A DNA stretch of 64,000 bases from Thermomicrobiales bacterium (GCA_037045155.1 JBAOIG010000003.1:372001-436000), one strand, 5' to 3'; counted from the stretch's first letter, positions 1 through 8,687 are shown. Made by a program: numbers and translations. Notes: generated by a model not told the origin, from the letters alone.

Positions 1-235
1 CGACTGCTGTGAGCACGATAACGAGGAGTACGGCAGTGACTAGAAACGGCAGCGGGATCATGACGTTGATCAGACGGTTGACCAACGACGCGACAGCCAG
101 CAGGATCAGCGCAGCAATGATGCAGACCGTGTTGATCGCGGCCAGCCGCAAGCCATCCGTCACTGCGCCACCGCGGGGTGACAATAGACGCCAGACCTGA
201 TCCTGGATTGGTTCCGGGCTGCCGGTGTAGCTCAC
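1..235 (-). CDS. hypothetical membrane protein, 5' part only (runs off window edge)
   Basis: An open frame on the minus strand begins at a GTG at 235 and continues past base 1, so only about 78 N-terminal residues are visible. After a polar stretch of about 30 residues there are two hydrophobic segments, one around residues 33-48 (AAINTVCIIAALILLAVA) and one around residues 57-77, separated by a short loop. This looks like the start of an integral membrane protein with a cytoplasmic N-terminus. No family can be named from this fragment. The start codon is a guess because no strong ribosome binding site precedes it. Confidence 0.5.
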   Translation of the reverse strand, partial: MSYTGSPEPIQDQVWRLLSPRGGAVTDGLRLAAINTVCIIAALILLAVASLVNRLINVMIPLPFLVTAVLLVIVLTAV

Positions 236-380
236 GTGTCTATCCCGATCTTCGCTCTTGACGGGCGTTCGGCCGAGAGATTCTAACCCGAACCACCGGT
301 GTCGGTTGCTATACTCGACCGGACTATGACGCTTGGTCGCGACGTACGCCGCGACCCCGTGCGACGAAAGTGAGGGCATC

Positions 381-515
381 TTGGGAGGGACGCGCAACGT
401 CTCGGTTCTCGTGGTCGCGCTGCTGATCCTTGGCGCGATCCTGGCACTGCTCTACCGTTCGGCGAGTAGCGAGGAGATCGGCGAGGACGAGTGGCATGAC
501 TTCGAGCACCCCTAG
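381..515 (+). CDS. small single-helix membrane protein (44 aa)
   Basis: A TTG start at 381 is preceded by GAAAGTGAGGG, and an extended -10 box (TGCTATACT, 307-315) lies about 65 bases upstream. The predicted peptide has one clear transmembrane helix (LVVALLILGAILALLY) followed by a very acidic tail (SSEEIGEDEWHDFEHP). This layout suggests an N-in, one-pass protein, but no family is recognised. Longer in-frame starts exist upstream (TTG at 333) without a good ribosome binding site. The stop overlaps the end of the convergent proS gene by 4 bases. Confidence 0.45.
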   Translation: MGGTRNVSVLVVALLILGAILALLYRSASSEEIGEDEWHDFEHP

Positions 516-2239
516 GAATGCAACCCGGGCTGTAGCGCCGCGTGCAGTCCGCTGAGGCTTTTCCGGACTGCCGCCACGACTGATTCAATCGAGACGACTT
601 CGGCTTCGCTCGCTGACTGATCCCGCCGCTTGAGCTCGACCCCGCCTGCCTTGAGCGACCGCGCGCTGACGGTGAGCCGGATCGGGATGCCGATCAGGTC
701 GGCGTCTGCGAACTTCACACCAGCGGATTCATCGCGATCGTCGTACAGAACCTCGACCCCTTCAGCAGTGAGCTGTCGATAGACGCCTTCGGCGATATCG
801 CGGACAGTATCATCGGCGCCGATCAGAACCAGATGCGTGTCGAACGGCGCGACGGAGGCCGGCCATTGCAACCCTCGATCGTCGTGATGGCACTCGGCCA
901 GCGCGGCGAGCATTCGCGAGACGCCAAATCCGTAGGAGCCCATGATCATGACCTGTTCCTCGTCCCGGACATCGAGGTAGGTTGCCTTCAGCGGCGCGGA
1001 ATACTTCGTCCCGAGCTTGAAGATATTGCCGACTTCGATGCCTCGCGTCTCCTCGAGTGCCGTGCCACAGGACGGACACGGATCGCCGGACTCGACCATC
1101 AGCACGTCGGCAACGTAATCCGGCTCGTAGTCGCGACCGAGGTTGACGTTCAACAGGTGATAGCCCTCGCGGTTGGCGCCGGCAACCAGGTTCGGCGCCT
1201 GGGCTGATTCATCCGCGACGACGATCGTATCGCGCAGCCCGACCGGAGAGGCGTAACCAGGCACAGCTCCGCTTGCCCGGATCAGCTCATCGGTAGCAGG
1301 TGACAGATTCGCCGCGCCGATCAAGTTGGCCAGCTTGATCTCGTTGACCGACCGATCTCCGCGAATCACAACGAAGACGAGTTTTTCACCAGCCTGGTAG
1401 AAGACTGCCTTTGCTGTCCGATCGCGGCCGACACCCAGGAACGCAGCCACCGCCTCGATGGTTTTTGCGTTTGGTGTTTCGACCTTCTCGAGTGGAAGCG
1501 CAGGTTCGTCGGGCATTGATAGCGTGGTGCGGGCGACCTCGCGGTTCGCGGCATAGCCGCACGACGGGCAGGTCAGCAGCACGTCCTCACCCGCGTCAGC
1601 CACCAGCATGTACTCGTGGGACCCTTCGCCGCCCATGATGCCCGAGGCTGACTCGACGACGAGCACATCGATTCCACAGCGGTCGAACGCGCGGAGGTAG
1701 GCGCGATGGCAATCGTCGTAGAAGCGCTGCAGATCCTCACGGTTGGCGTGGAAAGAATAGGCGTCTTTCATCAAGAACTCACGCCCACGCAGCAGGCCGG
1801 CCCGTGGTCGCGGCTCGTCGCGGAACTTCGTCTGAATTTGAAAGAACTGGATTGGCAACTGGCGATAGGAACGCACCTCGCGGCGGACGAGGTCGGTCGC
1901 GACCTCCTCGTGTGTCATCGCGAGGACCATCTCCCGTTCTCCGCGGTCGGTGAAGCGGACGAGCTCGTCGCCGATGTCGTACCAGCGCCCGGTCTCTTGC
2001 CAGAGATCAGCGGGATGGACAACTGGCATCGCCAGCTCGTGGCAGTCGATGCGCTCCATCTCTTCGCGGATAATCCGCTCGATCTTCCGGAGAGATCGCC
2101 AACCGAGTGGCAGGTACGAATGAATGCCTGCGCCGAGCTGGCGCACGAAACCAGCGCGAATCAGCAGGGATGCGCTGATCGTGTCGGTCCCGGCCGGCGC
2201 GTCGCGTCGAGTCTTCCCGAACATCCCGCTGTAGCGCAT
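512..2239 (-). CDS. proS: prolyl-tRNA synthetase (bacterial type)
   Basis: ProRS charges tRNA-Pro with proline in the cytoplasm. The 575-residue product has the class II catalytic core: motif 2 region TKFRDEPRPRAGLLRGREF near residues 137-155 and motif 3 SYGFGVSRMLAAL near residue 440. An INS editing domain lies between motifs 2 and 3, which marks the bacterial type, and a C-terminal anticodon-binding domain starts near PASVAPFDTHLV. Length is normal for the bacterial form. The ATG at 2239 has an AGGAGA-type site a few bases upstream. The gene follows aspS by 87 bases on the same strand, so it is probably co-transcribed from the aspS T-box leader; the short gap has no room for its own T-box. 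Confidence 0.97.
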   Translation of the reverse strand: MRYSGMFGKTRRDAPAGTDTISASLLIRAGFVRQLGAGIHSYLPLGWRSLRKIERIIREEMERIDCHELAMPVVHPADLWQETGRWYDIGDELVRFTDRGEREMVLAMTHEEVATDLVRREVRSYRQLPIQFFQIQTKFRDEPRPRAGLLRGREFLMKDAYSFHANREDLQRFYDDCHRAYLRAFDRCGIDVLVVESASGIMGGEGSHEYMLVADAGEDVLLTCPSCGYAANREVARTTLSMPDEPALPLEKVETPNAKTIEAVAAFLGVGRDRTAKAVFYQAGEKLVFVVIRGDRSVNEIKLANLIGAANLSPATDELIRASGAVPGYASPVGLRDTIVVADESAQAPNLVAGANREGYHLLNVNLGRDYEPDYVADVLMVESGDPCPSCGTALEETRGIEVGNIFKLGTKYSAPLKATYLDVRDEEQVMIMGSYGFGVSRMLAALAECHHDDRGLQWPASVAPFDTHLVLIGADDTVRDIAEGVYRQLTAEGVEVLYDDRDESAGVKFADADLIGIPIRLTVSARSLKAGGVELKRRDQSASEAEVVSIESVVAAVRKSLSGLHAALQPGLHS

Positions 2240-2326
2240 GTCTCCTCCTTCGATCGGCGGAACTGTAACAGAGGCCGGGGGGCTGGCACGATGTCCAGCC
2301 TCCGGCCTCGACGTTGGACGCGGTTG

Positions 2327-3673
2327 CTACGGGGCTAACCTGTTGATATCTCGCGGGAACGCCGTCACCTCGCGGACGTTTGACGCGCCGACGAGTTGGG
2401 CGACGAAGCGCTCCAGACCGATCGCGCATCCTCCTTCGGGGGGCATGCCGAAGCGAAACGCGTCGAGATAGCCCGCGAACGGGGTTGGGTCCATGCCGCG
2501 CGCTGCCAATGCCGCGATCAGATGATCGTAACGATGCTCGCGTTGTCCGCCTGTAATCAGCTCCAGACCGCGAAAGAGCAGGTCGAACGAGCTGGATACC
2601 TCTGGTTTGGCTGGGTCTGGCATCGTGTAGAAGGGGCGCTTCGAAGTTGGATAGCCTTCGACGAACAGCCACTCACTACCGTGCTTGCGGGCGGCCCACT
2701 CGCCGAGCCAGCGTTCATGCTGGGGCGAGAGGTCTGGCTCGTGGCGCGCGTCTTCACCATACTCGTCGAGAATGACCTGCTGTGCCTCCTGGAACGTCAC
2801 GACCGGGATGTCGGGGACGGCGGGTAGCGTCACGCCGAGTGACGCCAGATCGCGCTCGGACGTGATAGCTATCTCCGCCATCATCTCGTCCAGAAGCTCA
2901 TTCACAAGCGCCATCACATCTCGGTGGTCCTCGATGAATCCTAGTTCCAGGTCAAGCGAGATGTACTCATTCAGGTGTCGTGTCGTTGCGTGCGGCTCTG
3001 CCCGAAAGACTGGCGCGACCTCGAAGACCCGTTCATGTACGCCGACCATGATCTGCTTGTACATCTGTGGCGATTGAGCCAGAAAGGCAGGTCGACCGAA
3101 GTACTCGATCGGGAAAAGGTTAGCTCCGCCTTCAGTTGCCGCGCCGACGATCTTCGGCGTGAAGATCTCGACGAACCCGCGTCGGTCGAGCGCGGCGCGG
3201 TAGGCGGCGACGAGGCTCGCCGTCAGCGCCAGCGCCGCTCGCTTCGACTCGTGCCGTAGCGCGATCGGGGCGCGCTCGAGCCAGACGTCGAGCGCAGGCT
3301 TCAGGACGGGCCGGTTGATCTCGAACGGCGGCGGCTCCGTGACCGCGGAGAGAACGTCGATCTCGCGCGCATGGATCTCGACCCCGCTCCGCGCCCGCGG
3401 TTCGGCGACGACGTCGCCGTGGACGGAGAGCACCGATTGAACCTGCAAGCCAGCGAGAATCTCGCGCAGGCGTTCGTCCTCGACGACGACCTGGGCTTCG
3501 CCGGAACGGTCGCGGATGGCGAAGAACGAGACCGCGCCAAGATCGCGGCGAGTGGTCAGCCAACCCTCGATCGTTGCCGGCCCCGTTGAGTCCGACGTCA
3601 GGTCTCGCGCCAGCGTCCGCGGCTTCGGGGCACATCTCCGGGCCCCGGTGGGTGTTGAGGAACTGAGAGCCAC
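2327..3673 (-). CDS. aspS: aspartyl-tRNA synthetase, archaeal/eukaryotic type (possibly non-discriminating)
   Basis: The GTG start at 3673 follows GGAGGTG at 5-base spacing and gives 448 residues, far shorter than the roughly 590-residue bacterial AspRS. An N-terminal OB-fold anticodon-binding domain (GWLTTRRDLGAVSFFAIRD) is followed by a class II core with motif 2 RVFEVAPVFRAEP..TRHLNEY and motif 3 GCAIGLERFVAQL. YTMPDPAKPEVSSSFDLLFR is characteristic of the archaeal AspRS group. The bacterial insertion domain is absent. Archaeal-type AspRS in bacteria is often non-discriminating, making Asp-tRNA(Asn) for GatCAB, but this cannot be settled from the sequence. The upstream T-box reads an Asp codon, which agrees with AspRS rather than AsnRS. 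proS follows on the same strand. Confidence 0.93.
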   Translation of the reverse strand: MALSSSTPTGARRCAPKPRTLARDLTSDSTGPATIEGWLTTRRDLGAVSFFAIRDRSGEAQVVVEDERLREILAGLQVQSVLSVHGDVVAEPRARSGVEIHAREIDVLSAVTEPPPFEINRPVLKPALDVWLERAPIALRHESKRAALALTASLVAAYRAALDRRGFVEIFTPKIVGAATEGGANLFPIEYFGRPAFLAQSPQMYKQIMVGVHERVFEVAPVFRAEPHATTRHLNEYISLDLELGFIEDHRDVMALVNELLDEMMAEIAITSERDLASLGVTLPAVPDIPVVTFQEAQQVILDEYGEDARHEPDLSPQHERWLGEWAARKHGSEWLFVEGYPTSKRPFYTMPDPAKPEVSSSFDLLFRGLELITGGQREHRYDHLIAALAARGMDPTPFAGYLDAFRFGMPPEGGCAIGLERFVAQLVGASNVREVTAFPRDINRLAP

Positions 3674-3752
3674 TTGGCACCTCCATATTCGGCTGGTCGT
3701 CGGGCGAGGGAAGATCCTCATCTGCTCGCGTTTGCCGACCGCGCCAAACACA

Positions 3753-4010
3753 CGCGCCCCCGTCGAAAGGACGGGGGCGCGACCGTGGTGCCACCTTTCT
3801 TCGCGCCTGGCTCACGCCATACGCCTTTTCGAGCGCGCGACAGAGTGCCGCTGCTCGGACCCGCTAACGTGGGTCAGACGAATGCGGCTCGTGCCCCATC
3901 GGGGCGTCGCCGCACTGGCTCGGGAGTGTCTTCGCCGCCCACCCTGACCGCCGTCTCACACCTACTCCGGCTCGCTGAGGCAGGCGCAGCGGCTACTCTT
4001 CTCCGTCGTC
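3753..4010 (-). promoter_or_regulatory. T-box riboswitch, specifier GAC (Asp), upstream of aspS-proS
   Basis: Read on the minus strand, the leader has the T-box landmarks in order. Stem I begins with GAGAAGAGTAG, followed by the AGCGAGCCGGAG and GGTGTGAG elements. The specifier loop reads GAA-GAC-A-CTCCCGAG, placing an Asp GAC codon at 3930-3928. The antiterminator T-box GGTGGCACCACGG spans 3795-3783, with TGGC at 3793-3790 able to pair with a tRNA 3' end GCCA. Bacterial tRNA-Asp has discriminator G73, so specifier and T-box bulge agree. A GC-rich hairpin follows directly. Uncharged tRNA-Asp is expected to raise aspS (and probably proS) expression. Confidence 0.93.
3754..3780 (-). terminator. 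attenuator hairpin of the T-box leader
   Basis: GCGCCCCCGTC and GACGGGGGCGC form an 11-bp stem around a CTTTC loop, immediately after the T-box sequence. The following bases (GTGTGTTTGG) are only moderately U-rich. It is the natural alternative to the antiterminator. Confidence 0.8.
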
Positions 4011-4063
4011 GCCATTGGACTATCTGATTGTCGGGCTACTGTAGCGGTCTTCGATGTCGCGCG

Positions 4064-5398
4064 TCAAGCCCGACCGGGCGGCTCCTCGCCGTCTTCGTCC
4101 TCCGCTGGCGGCGAAGATGACTCCGTGCCGTCAATCACCCGAAAGTCGCTGACCGTTGGTCCTCGACGCGGCTTATCTGCGTTTTCCTTCGGCTCGCGTA
4201 TGACTGGATTGACACCTAACCAGCGTCGATGTGCGCGGCTGCTGCCACGCGCTGCCAGCGCCTTGACCAACTGGTCGTCAGCGATCGCCCGGTAGGTCGA
4301 GTCTCGCAGCACGTCGATCCCGGTCATTGCGATGCACTCACCGAGGAGGATCGCCTGAGCATGTGCTTCGTCACTGGCCGTTAACATGCCGAAGTCGGAT
4401 GTGCCGGGCGCTACCGGGTCATCGGTGATCCGCATCGCCACGTCGGCAGACGGCGTAATGTACGACACGTTCCCCCAGTCGCTCGCCGGTCCGGGTGGCG
4501 TTCGGACAATCGGATCCATCGGCAGCTTGTATGTGTCGCCGTATGTTTTCACCCGTCGGATGATGATGCGGTTGACGATCATGTCGTCGATTGCCGAGCC
4601 GAGGTCGAGATCGACGGTCGCGTCGTGTTCGGCGGCAACCGAATCCGCGCGATCTTTCAGCTCAACAGCCGTCTCGATCAACTCCGAGCGCGACCTTCCG
4701 AGGATCTCGAATCGAGCGGATAACGGCGTTGTGTCGACGACTCGGATCACACGTGGCGACGCCAGGGTGGTATCCAGCTCCTGGACGGATGGCAACAGCG
4801 CTTCGCAAGCGAGCGCTGCGGCGCCGCCCTCGAACGACACCGATGCAGCAAGCGAGCCCAGCCGATCGCCGGTGTTATCGATCGTGTAGGCGAAGCCCTG
4901 TCCAGCGGCGGCTGTGTGCACGCCAAGCGCTGCATCGAAGGGTTCCACCAGCCCGCGGGCTGCGGCCATCGCCTTCCAGTTGTGGGGGCCAGCCATGAAG
5001 GTCACGAACCCGAACTCGTGCTTGTCCTTCAGTGAAGCCGCCAGACCGATCGCCGCGGTTATTGTTGCTGCGATCGCGAGGTTGGCGCCATCGTTTGCCC
5101 AGCCAGTGGATTCATCGGGAAGGTCGGCAAGATAGGCGACGTGTGCATGTCGCAAACCTCGCCGTTCCGCCTTGGTATCGCGCTGCTCGTAAACCGCGCG
5201 GATTGTCCCCTCGATACCATCGGTATCGAAGTCGACCGCGAAGCCGGTGGCCTGGAACAACGCCGCGATGAGGGCCACACCCTGCGGTCCAGCTCCGTCG
5301 TGAAGCGCTCGTGATAGCGCCACGATATCGGAGCTTGCATCCTCGATCGCGGTGTGAACCGCCATGCGTGCGGCGTCTCGAACAAAGAACGTGCTCAT
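4064..5398 (-). CDS. M20-family-like protein lacking the metal ligands (putative pseudoenzyme)
   Basis: The 444-residue product has the overall plan of M20D amidohydrolases. It has an N-terminal catalytic-domain half, a dimerisation region, and the C-terminal signature SDWGNVSYITPSADVA with ECIAMTGIDVL after it. The residues that should bind the two metals are gone. The usual HACGHD/N segment reads GWANDGAN, and the usual PAEE segment reads AGPHNWKA. The His residues normally near the SDxGNVSH..P..HP motif are also missing. Only GVHT resembles a remaining ligand site. The C-terminal 45 residues are polar, with an acidic end. The frame is fully open, so this is not an obviously decaying gene. 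A structural, binding or regulatory role is possible; catalysis by the standard mechanism is unlikely. Confidence 0.75.
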   Translation of the reverse strand: MSTFFVRDAARMAVHTAIEDASSDIVALSRALHDGAGPQGVALIAALFQATGFAVDFDTDGIEGTIRAVYEQRDTKAERRGLRHAHVAYLADLPDESTGWANDGANLAIAATITAAIGLAASLKDKHEFGFVTFMAGPHNWKAMAAARGLVEPFDAALGVHTAAAGQGFAYTIDNTGDRLGSLAASVSFEGGAAALACEALLPSVQELDTTLASPRVIRVVDTTPLSARFEILGRSRSELIETAVELKDRADSVAAEHDATVDLDLGSAIDDMIVNRIIIRRVKTYGDTYKLPMDPIVRTPPGPASDWGNVSYITPSADVAMRITDDPVAPGTSDFGMLTASDEAHAQAILLGECIAMTGIDVLRDSTYRAIADDQLVKALAARGSSRAHRRWLGVNPVIREPKENADKPRRGPTVSDFRVIDGTESSSPPAEDEDGEEPPGRA

Positions 5399-5473
5399 AT
5401 GCCCTCCGGGCGTTACTCGTCGTGAGATCGAACCACGATTGTACGTGACGCCCGGAGAGGTCGCAGAATCGCG

Positions 5474-6247
5474 TTAGCGAGCGACGAGACGCAGCCGGGC
5501 GCCGCCTGCGGCGGATGGGTCGATGTCTCTCTCCTCGGACGCTAGCAACTGGAGCTCGAACAGGCCAGTTCCGCGTTCGCTCAATTGATTGGCGACTGGT
5601 CCATCGCTAACCGCAGAGGCGAGCTCAACGCGATGTGGCCCGATGAGGAAGTACGCGCCACCCGCGCTCGTGCCGTCCGGTTCGCTCTTGTCGAGGAGCC
5701 GCTGGTAGCCGCCCACCGCGGCGTCGAGATCATCGACGGCGATGATCAGCGCGGAGATGCCGCGAACGCCGTTGGAATGGGTGCTGGCCTCCGCTGGCAC
5801 GCGTAATCCACGGTCCGTGATGTCCTCGATGACAAACGGCAGGGCGGCGCTGTCGCCGGCCCCGACCATCGCGCTTCGCCATGCTAGCTGCTGGCCGTCG
5901 GGCCTCGCTCGCTGGCCGGGGTGCGGGCCGTCGTACGAGAGCCCGCGACTGCTGGTGGCGGTAACCACCGCCGTGACGTCGTCGGTCCCGACGGCGAAGT
6001 CGATCAGACCGCCTCCGTGACTGAGATGACGGTACCAGCGGTGGCCCGTGCCACTCGCGGGATCCGGCGCCTCGTAGAAGGCAATGAGCTCGAGATAGCT
6101 GCCATCCTGAAAAGTGATCAGCGCATTGTGGGTGTAGCGGGCGTGCTTGCCGCCCGGCACGACGGTGAATCCGAGCTGCTCGTACTGGCGAACGGCTTGG
6201 TCGAGATCTTCGACGAGAATCACGACATGGTCAATGGCGGTTGGCAT
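5474..6247 (-). CDS. VOC superfamily (glyoxalase-like) protein
   Basis: The ATG at 6247 follows GAGGGAGC and gives 257 residues. The N-terminus AIDHVVILVEDLDQAVRQYE is the typical opening strand and helix of a vicinal-oxygen-chelate module. SYLELIAFY around residue 55 and a second module beginning at GISALIIAVDDLDAAVGGYQ near residue 165 give two tandem modules. HVELA-type positions (HRVELAS) support a metal site in the second half. This matches the glyoxalase-like domain 3 type rather than true GlyI. Substrate unknown. An open frame continues upstream to 6517 but without a better start. Confidence 0.8.
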   Translation of the reverse strand: MPTAIDHVVILVEDLDQAVRQYEQLGFTVVPGGKHARYTHNALITFQDGSYLELIAFYEAPDPASGTGHRWYRHLSHGGGLIDFAVGTDDVTAVVTATSSRGLSYDGPHPGQRARPDGQQLAWRSAMVGAGDSAALPFVIEDITDRGLRVPAEASTHSNGVRGISALIIAVDDLDAAVGGYQRLLDKSEPDGTSAGGAYFLIGPHRVELASAVSDGPVANQLSERGTGLFELQLLASEERDIDPSAAGGARLRLVAR

Positions 6248-6323
6248 CGTTGCTCCCTCTGCTGGATTCGCAATTTCACCAGCTTCCCGGCCGGCATACC
6301 GTCGATTGTAGCCGCAAAGGCGT

Positions 6324-6358
6324 ATCTGGTTCCCGGATAATCTGCCAGCAAACCAGAT
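6324..6358. repeat. inverted repeat ATCTGGTT / AACCAGAT in a divergent promoter region
   Basis: Two perfect 8-base arms (6324-6331 and 6351-6358) flank 19 bases in the gap between the divergent VOC gene and the lipoprotein gene. It could be an operator for either gene. A TACAAT box at 6368-6373 lies just downstream for the plus-strand gene. No regulator can be named. Confidence 0.3.
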
Positions 6359-6398
6359 CACTACCTGTACAATCGCTTCGAACCTGATGGGAGAGACG

Positions 6399-7160
6399 AT
6401 GACGGTCGAGCGACGCCGAATCATTCGCACGTGTGGCCGGCTCGGGGTCATCGCGCCGGTGGCCCTTGTCCTCCTCGTTCTGCTGGCATGTTCGGGGCCG
6501 GAAACGCGGGACGACACCGATCCGACACCGATCCCGACTGCGACGCCGATCCCGCCAAGCCCGACCGCTACCGCGACGCTCGCGCCGACTGCTACCGCAA
6601 CGCCGTCACCAACCCCCAGCCCGACGATAGCGCCCGCGTCCCCAACGGCGAATGCCTCGCCAACCGCGGTCGTTGAGCTGCAGAGTCGACTCCCGGCATT
6701 GGCAGACCTGCCGGATGGAGGCGCAGGCTACATCATCGCCGAAGAGGGGACGCGGAGCGCCCAGGAGTTGGCCAATGCTTATAGCGACCCGGCCGCGCAT
6801 CTTCAGCGTCTGAATACCTGGGGTTTCAAGCGCCATGTGTACCGTGCTTTCGCGCGCGGTGACGAGTCGGGGACAGCGCCGACGACGATCCTCACAACAA
6901 TCAATGAATATGGCAGCCCGGAACAAGCGTCCGATGCAGTCACCTGGCTCAAGCGACTGGCGACGACGCAGGGCGCCACCGAATCGGAGCCGCCGAAGCT
7001 CGGAGACGAAGCAGTCGCGCTCACCCAGCCAACGGCCGGCGGAACGCCAACGGCGTCGATCTACGTCCGCGAGGGTGCGATGGTCTTCGTCTATTTTGCG
7101 CAAGGTGGCGACCCACTCCCGACAATCACCTCAATCGCAACGGCGGTGCTCACGCGTTGA
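6399..7160 (+). CDS. putative lipoprotein with Thr/Pro-rich linker
   Basis: The ATG at 6399 follows GGGAGAG at 3 bases; the in-frame ATG at 6387 overlaps that site and is less likely. The 253-residue product has a signal peptide ending in a lipobox (LVLLVLLAC), so it should be exported and lipid-anchored. About 65 residues of Pro/Thr/Ala/Ser repeats follow, a flexible spacer common in Chloroflexota surface proteins. The globular C-terminal domain (about residues 95-253, from LQSRLPALADLPDGG) has no recognised catalytic motif. Function unknown. The repetitive codons in the linker make the local DNA low-complexity. Confidence 0.75.
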   Translation: MTVERRRIIRTCGRLGVIAPVALVLLVLLACSGPETRDDTDPTPIPTATPIPPSPTATATLAPTATATPSPTPSPTIAPASPTANASPTAVVELQSRLPALADLPDGGAGYIIAEEGTRSAQELANAYSDPAAHLQRLNTWGFKRHVYRAFARGDESGTAPTTILTTINEYGSPEQASDAVTWLKRLATTQGATESEPPKLGDEAVALTQPTAGGTPTASIYVREGAMVFVYFAQGGDPLPTITSIATAVLTR

Positions 7161-7176
7161 TCGGTGGTGTTGTCAC

Positions 7177-7211
7177 GATCGAGCGACCCCGGGGGTGGTC
7201 CGCTCGTGATC
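7177..7211 (+). terminator. possible terminator after the lipoprotein gene
   Basis: GATCGAGCG (7177-7185) can pair with CGCTCGTGATC (7201-7211), with a 2-base bulge and a GC-rich loop. CCCCTTTTCTT follows about 14 bases later. Confidence 0.4.
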
Positions 7212-7543
7212 TTGCTCTGCGCCCCTTTTCTTATGATGACGCCATCATCACCCGGTGTTCCGCATGGGTGATGTCAGCACGTTATGCCGGCAGGGCTTGA
7301 CCGGCTGGCTACTCGCCGTACACTAGCCCGCGATCGATGCTTCACATGGCCGCGAACGGGCGCGCGATGGGTCCGGCCGGGCAATGTCAGCCCCGCTGGT
7401 GTCCGTCGAGCCGCGTCCAGCACGTTGGCTCTCGCTGTCATACGCGGAAGTCGGCGGCTCTGGCCCCGGCTCGCGGAGGCAGGGCGTTGTGTGACGACCA
7501 TCGATAGCCGTGGGGTGTTGCCTTCAAAGCGTAAGGGGTGCCA
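7212..7543. other. 332-base non-coding stretch before the deacetylase gene
   Basis: No convincing gene lies here; the open frames crossing it on both strands lack coding character. It holds a GATGA-cgcca-TCATC inverted repeat near 7234-7250 and several GC-rich potential stems. It is long enough for a structured leader, but no known riboswitch signature was recognised. Confidence 0.4.
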
Positions 7544-8674
7544 ATGGCTGGTGAGGCGAAGGCGGGACTGGTATTCAGTCATCGCTATACACAACATAAT
7601 ACGAACCCGTATCGAATGCGGTCCGGAGAGCGACTGCCGTTCGTTGAGCAGGTCGATCACATGTCGAATCCACGGCTCATCGATCGGACGATGCACCTCG
7701 TCGATCTGAGCGGTCTGTCGGATCACGTGACGCATATTGAGCCGTATCTGGCATCGGAGGAGGCGATCCTCTCCTGCCATACCCCGGAACTGCTCAACCG
7801 TGTGAAGGAGGCTGATGCTGCCGGCGATGGCGACGCCGGCCGAGGCTCGCCGGTGCGTCGCGGGTCATACGATATTGCGCGGCTGGCGGCGGGGGGCGTC
7901 ATGGCTGCCGTCGACGCCGTGATGGCTGGCGATGTGCGTCGGGCCTACGCGCTGGTGCGACCACCCGGCCATCACGCGACACCAGATATGGGGATGGGTT
8001 TCTGCATCTTCAACAACGTCTCGATTGCCGCCCGCCACGCCAGACGGCAGCACGGCGTCGGGCGCATCCTCATCGTCGACTGGGACGTTCACCACGGCAA
8101 CGGGACGCACACCATCTTCTACGACGACCCGAATACGCTGTTTGTCTCGCTCCATCAGACAGAGGTGTTCCCGGTAGGCTCCGGATTGATCGAGGAGGTT
8201 GGTGAGGGCGAAGGCGTTGGGCGGACGATAAACCTGCCACTGCCGGCCGGCTCCGGGACTGCCACATATATCGCGGCGCTTGAGGAGATCGTTATCCCGA
8301 TCGCCCGCCAGTTCGCTCCGGAACTGATCTTGCTCTCGTGCGGCCAGGATGCATCGAACTCCGACCCGCTCTCCCGGATGTGCCTGACGACCGGGAGCTA
8401 TCGTCGGATGACGCAGATGATGATGGATCTGGCCGACGAATGCTGTGATGGCCGGCTTGTTGCCGCTCAGGAGGGCGGCTACGCGGAGATCTACGCGCCG
8501 TACTGCACGCTGGCGATCATCGAGACGCTGGCCGGCTACCGGTCATCGCTCGAGGAGCCGATGGAGGATGACCTGAGCCTGCACTGGCCACAGACGACCA
8601 AAGTCGGGCTCGATGCTCGCGCGGCCCTCGACGCCATTCGGGCGCAGCAGTCGCAGTACTGGCAACTGCCCTGA
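7544..8674 (+). CDS. histone deacetylase / acetylpolyamine amidohydrolase family protein
   Basis: The 376-residue product is a zinc-dependent deacetylase of the arginase fold, closest in layout to class II-type bacterial HDAC homologues. Visible catalytic features are RPPGHHA (tandem His pair), the zinc ligands in DWDVHHGNG (Asp and His), the third ligand in GQDASNSDPL, and the catalytic Tyr in EGGYAE. The ATG at 7544 follows AAGGGGTG. Natural substrates of bacterial members include acetylated polyamines and other N-acetyl or N-acyl amides; the true substrate here cannot be told. The gene stands alone between a lipoprotein gene and the convergent rsmG. Confidence 0.9.
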   Translation: MAGEAKAGLVFSHRYTQHNTNPYRMRSGERLPFVEQVDHMSNPRLIDRTMHLVDLSGLSDHVTHIEPYLASEEAILSCHTPELLNRVKEADAAGDGDAGRGSPVRRGSYDIARLAAGGVMAAVDAVMAGDVRRAYALVRPPGHHATPDMGMGFCIFNNVSIAARHARRQHGVGRILIVDWDVHHGNGTHTIFYDDPNTLFVSLHQTEVFPVGSGLIEEVGEGEGVGRTINLPLPAGSGTATYIAALEEIVIPIARQFAPELILLSCGQDASNSDPLSRMCLTTGSYRRMTQMMMDLADECCDGRLVAAQEGGYAEIYAPYCTLAIIETLAGYRSSLEEPMEDDLSLHWPQTTKVGLDARAALDAIRAQQSQYWQLP

Positions 8675-8687
8675 TTGGAGAGGGCCG

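Noticed and set aside
2240..2326. Possible separate T-box or riboswitch for proS
   Set aside because: The 87-base gap is too short and shows no T-box element; proS is better explained as part of the aspS unit.
6530..6680. Repetitive CCGACxGC-type DNA that could suggest a tandem repeat or CRISPR-like array
   Set aside because: It encodes the Pro/Thr-rich linker of the lipoprotein; repeat units are irregular and have no spacers.
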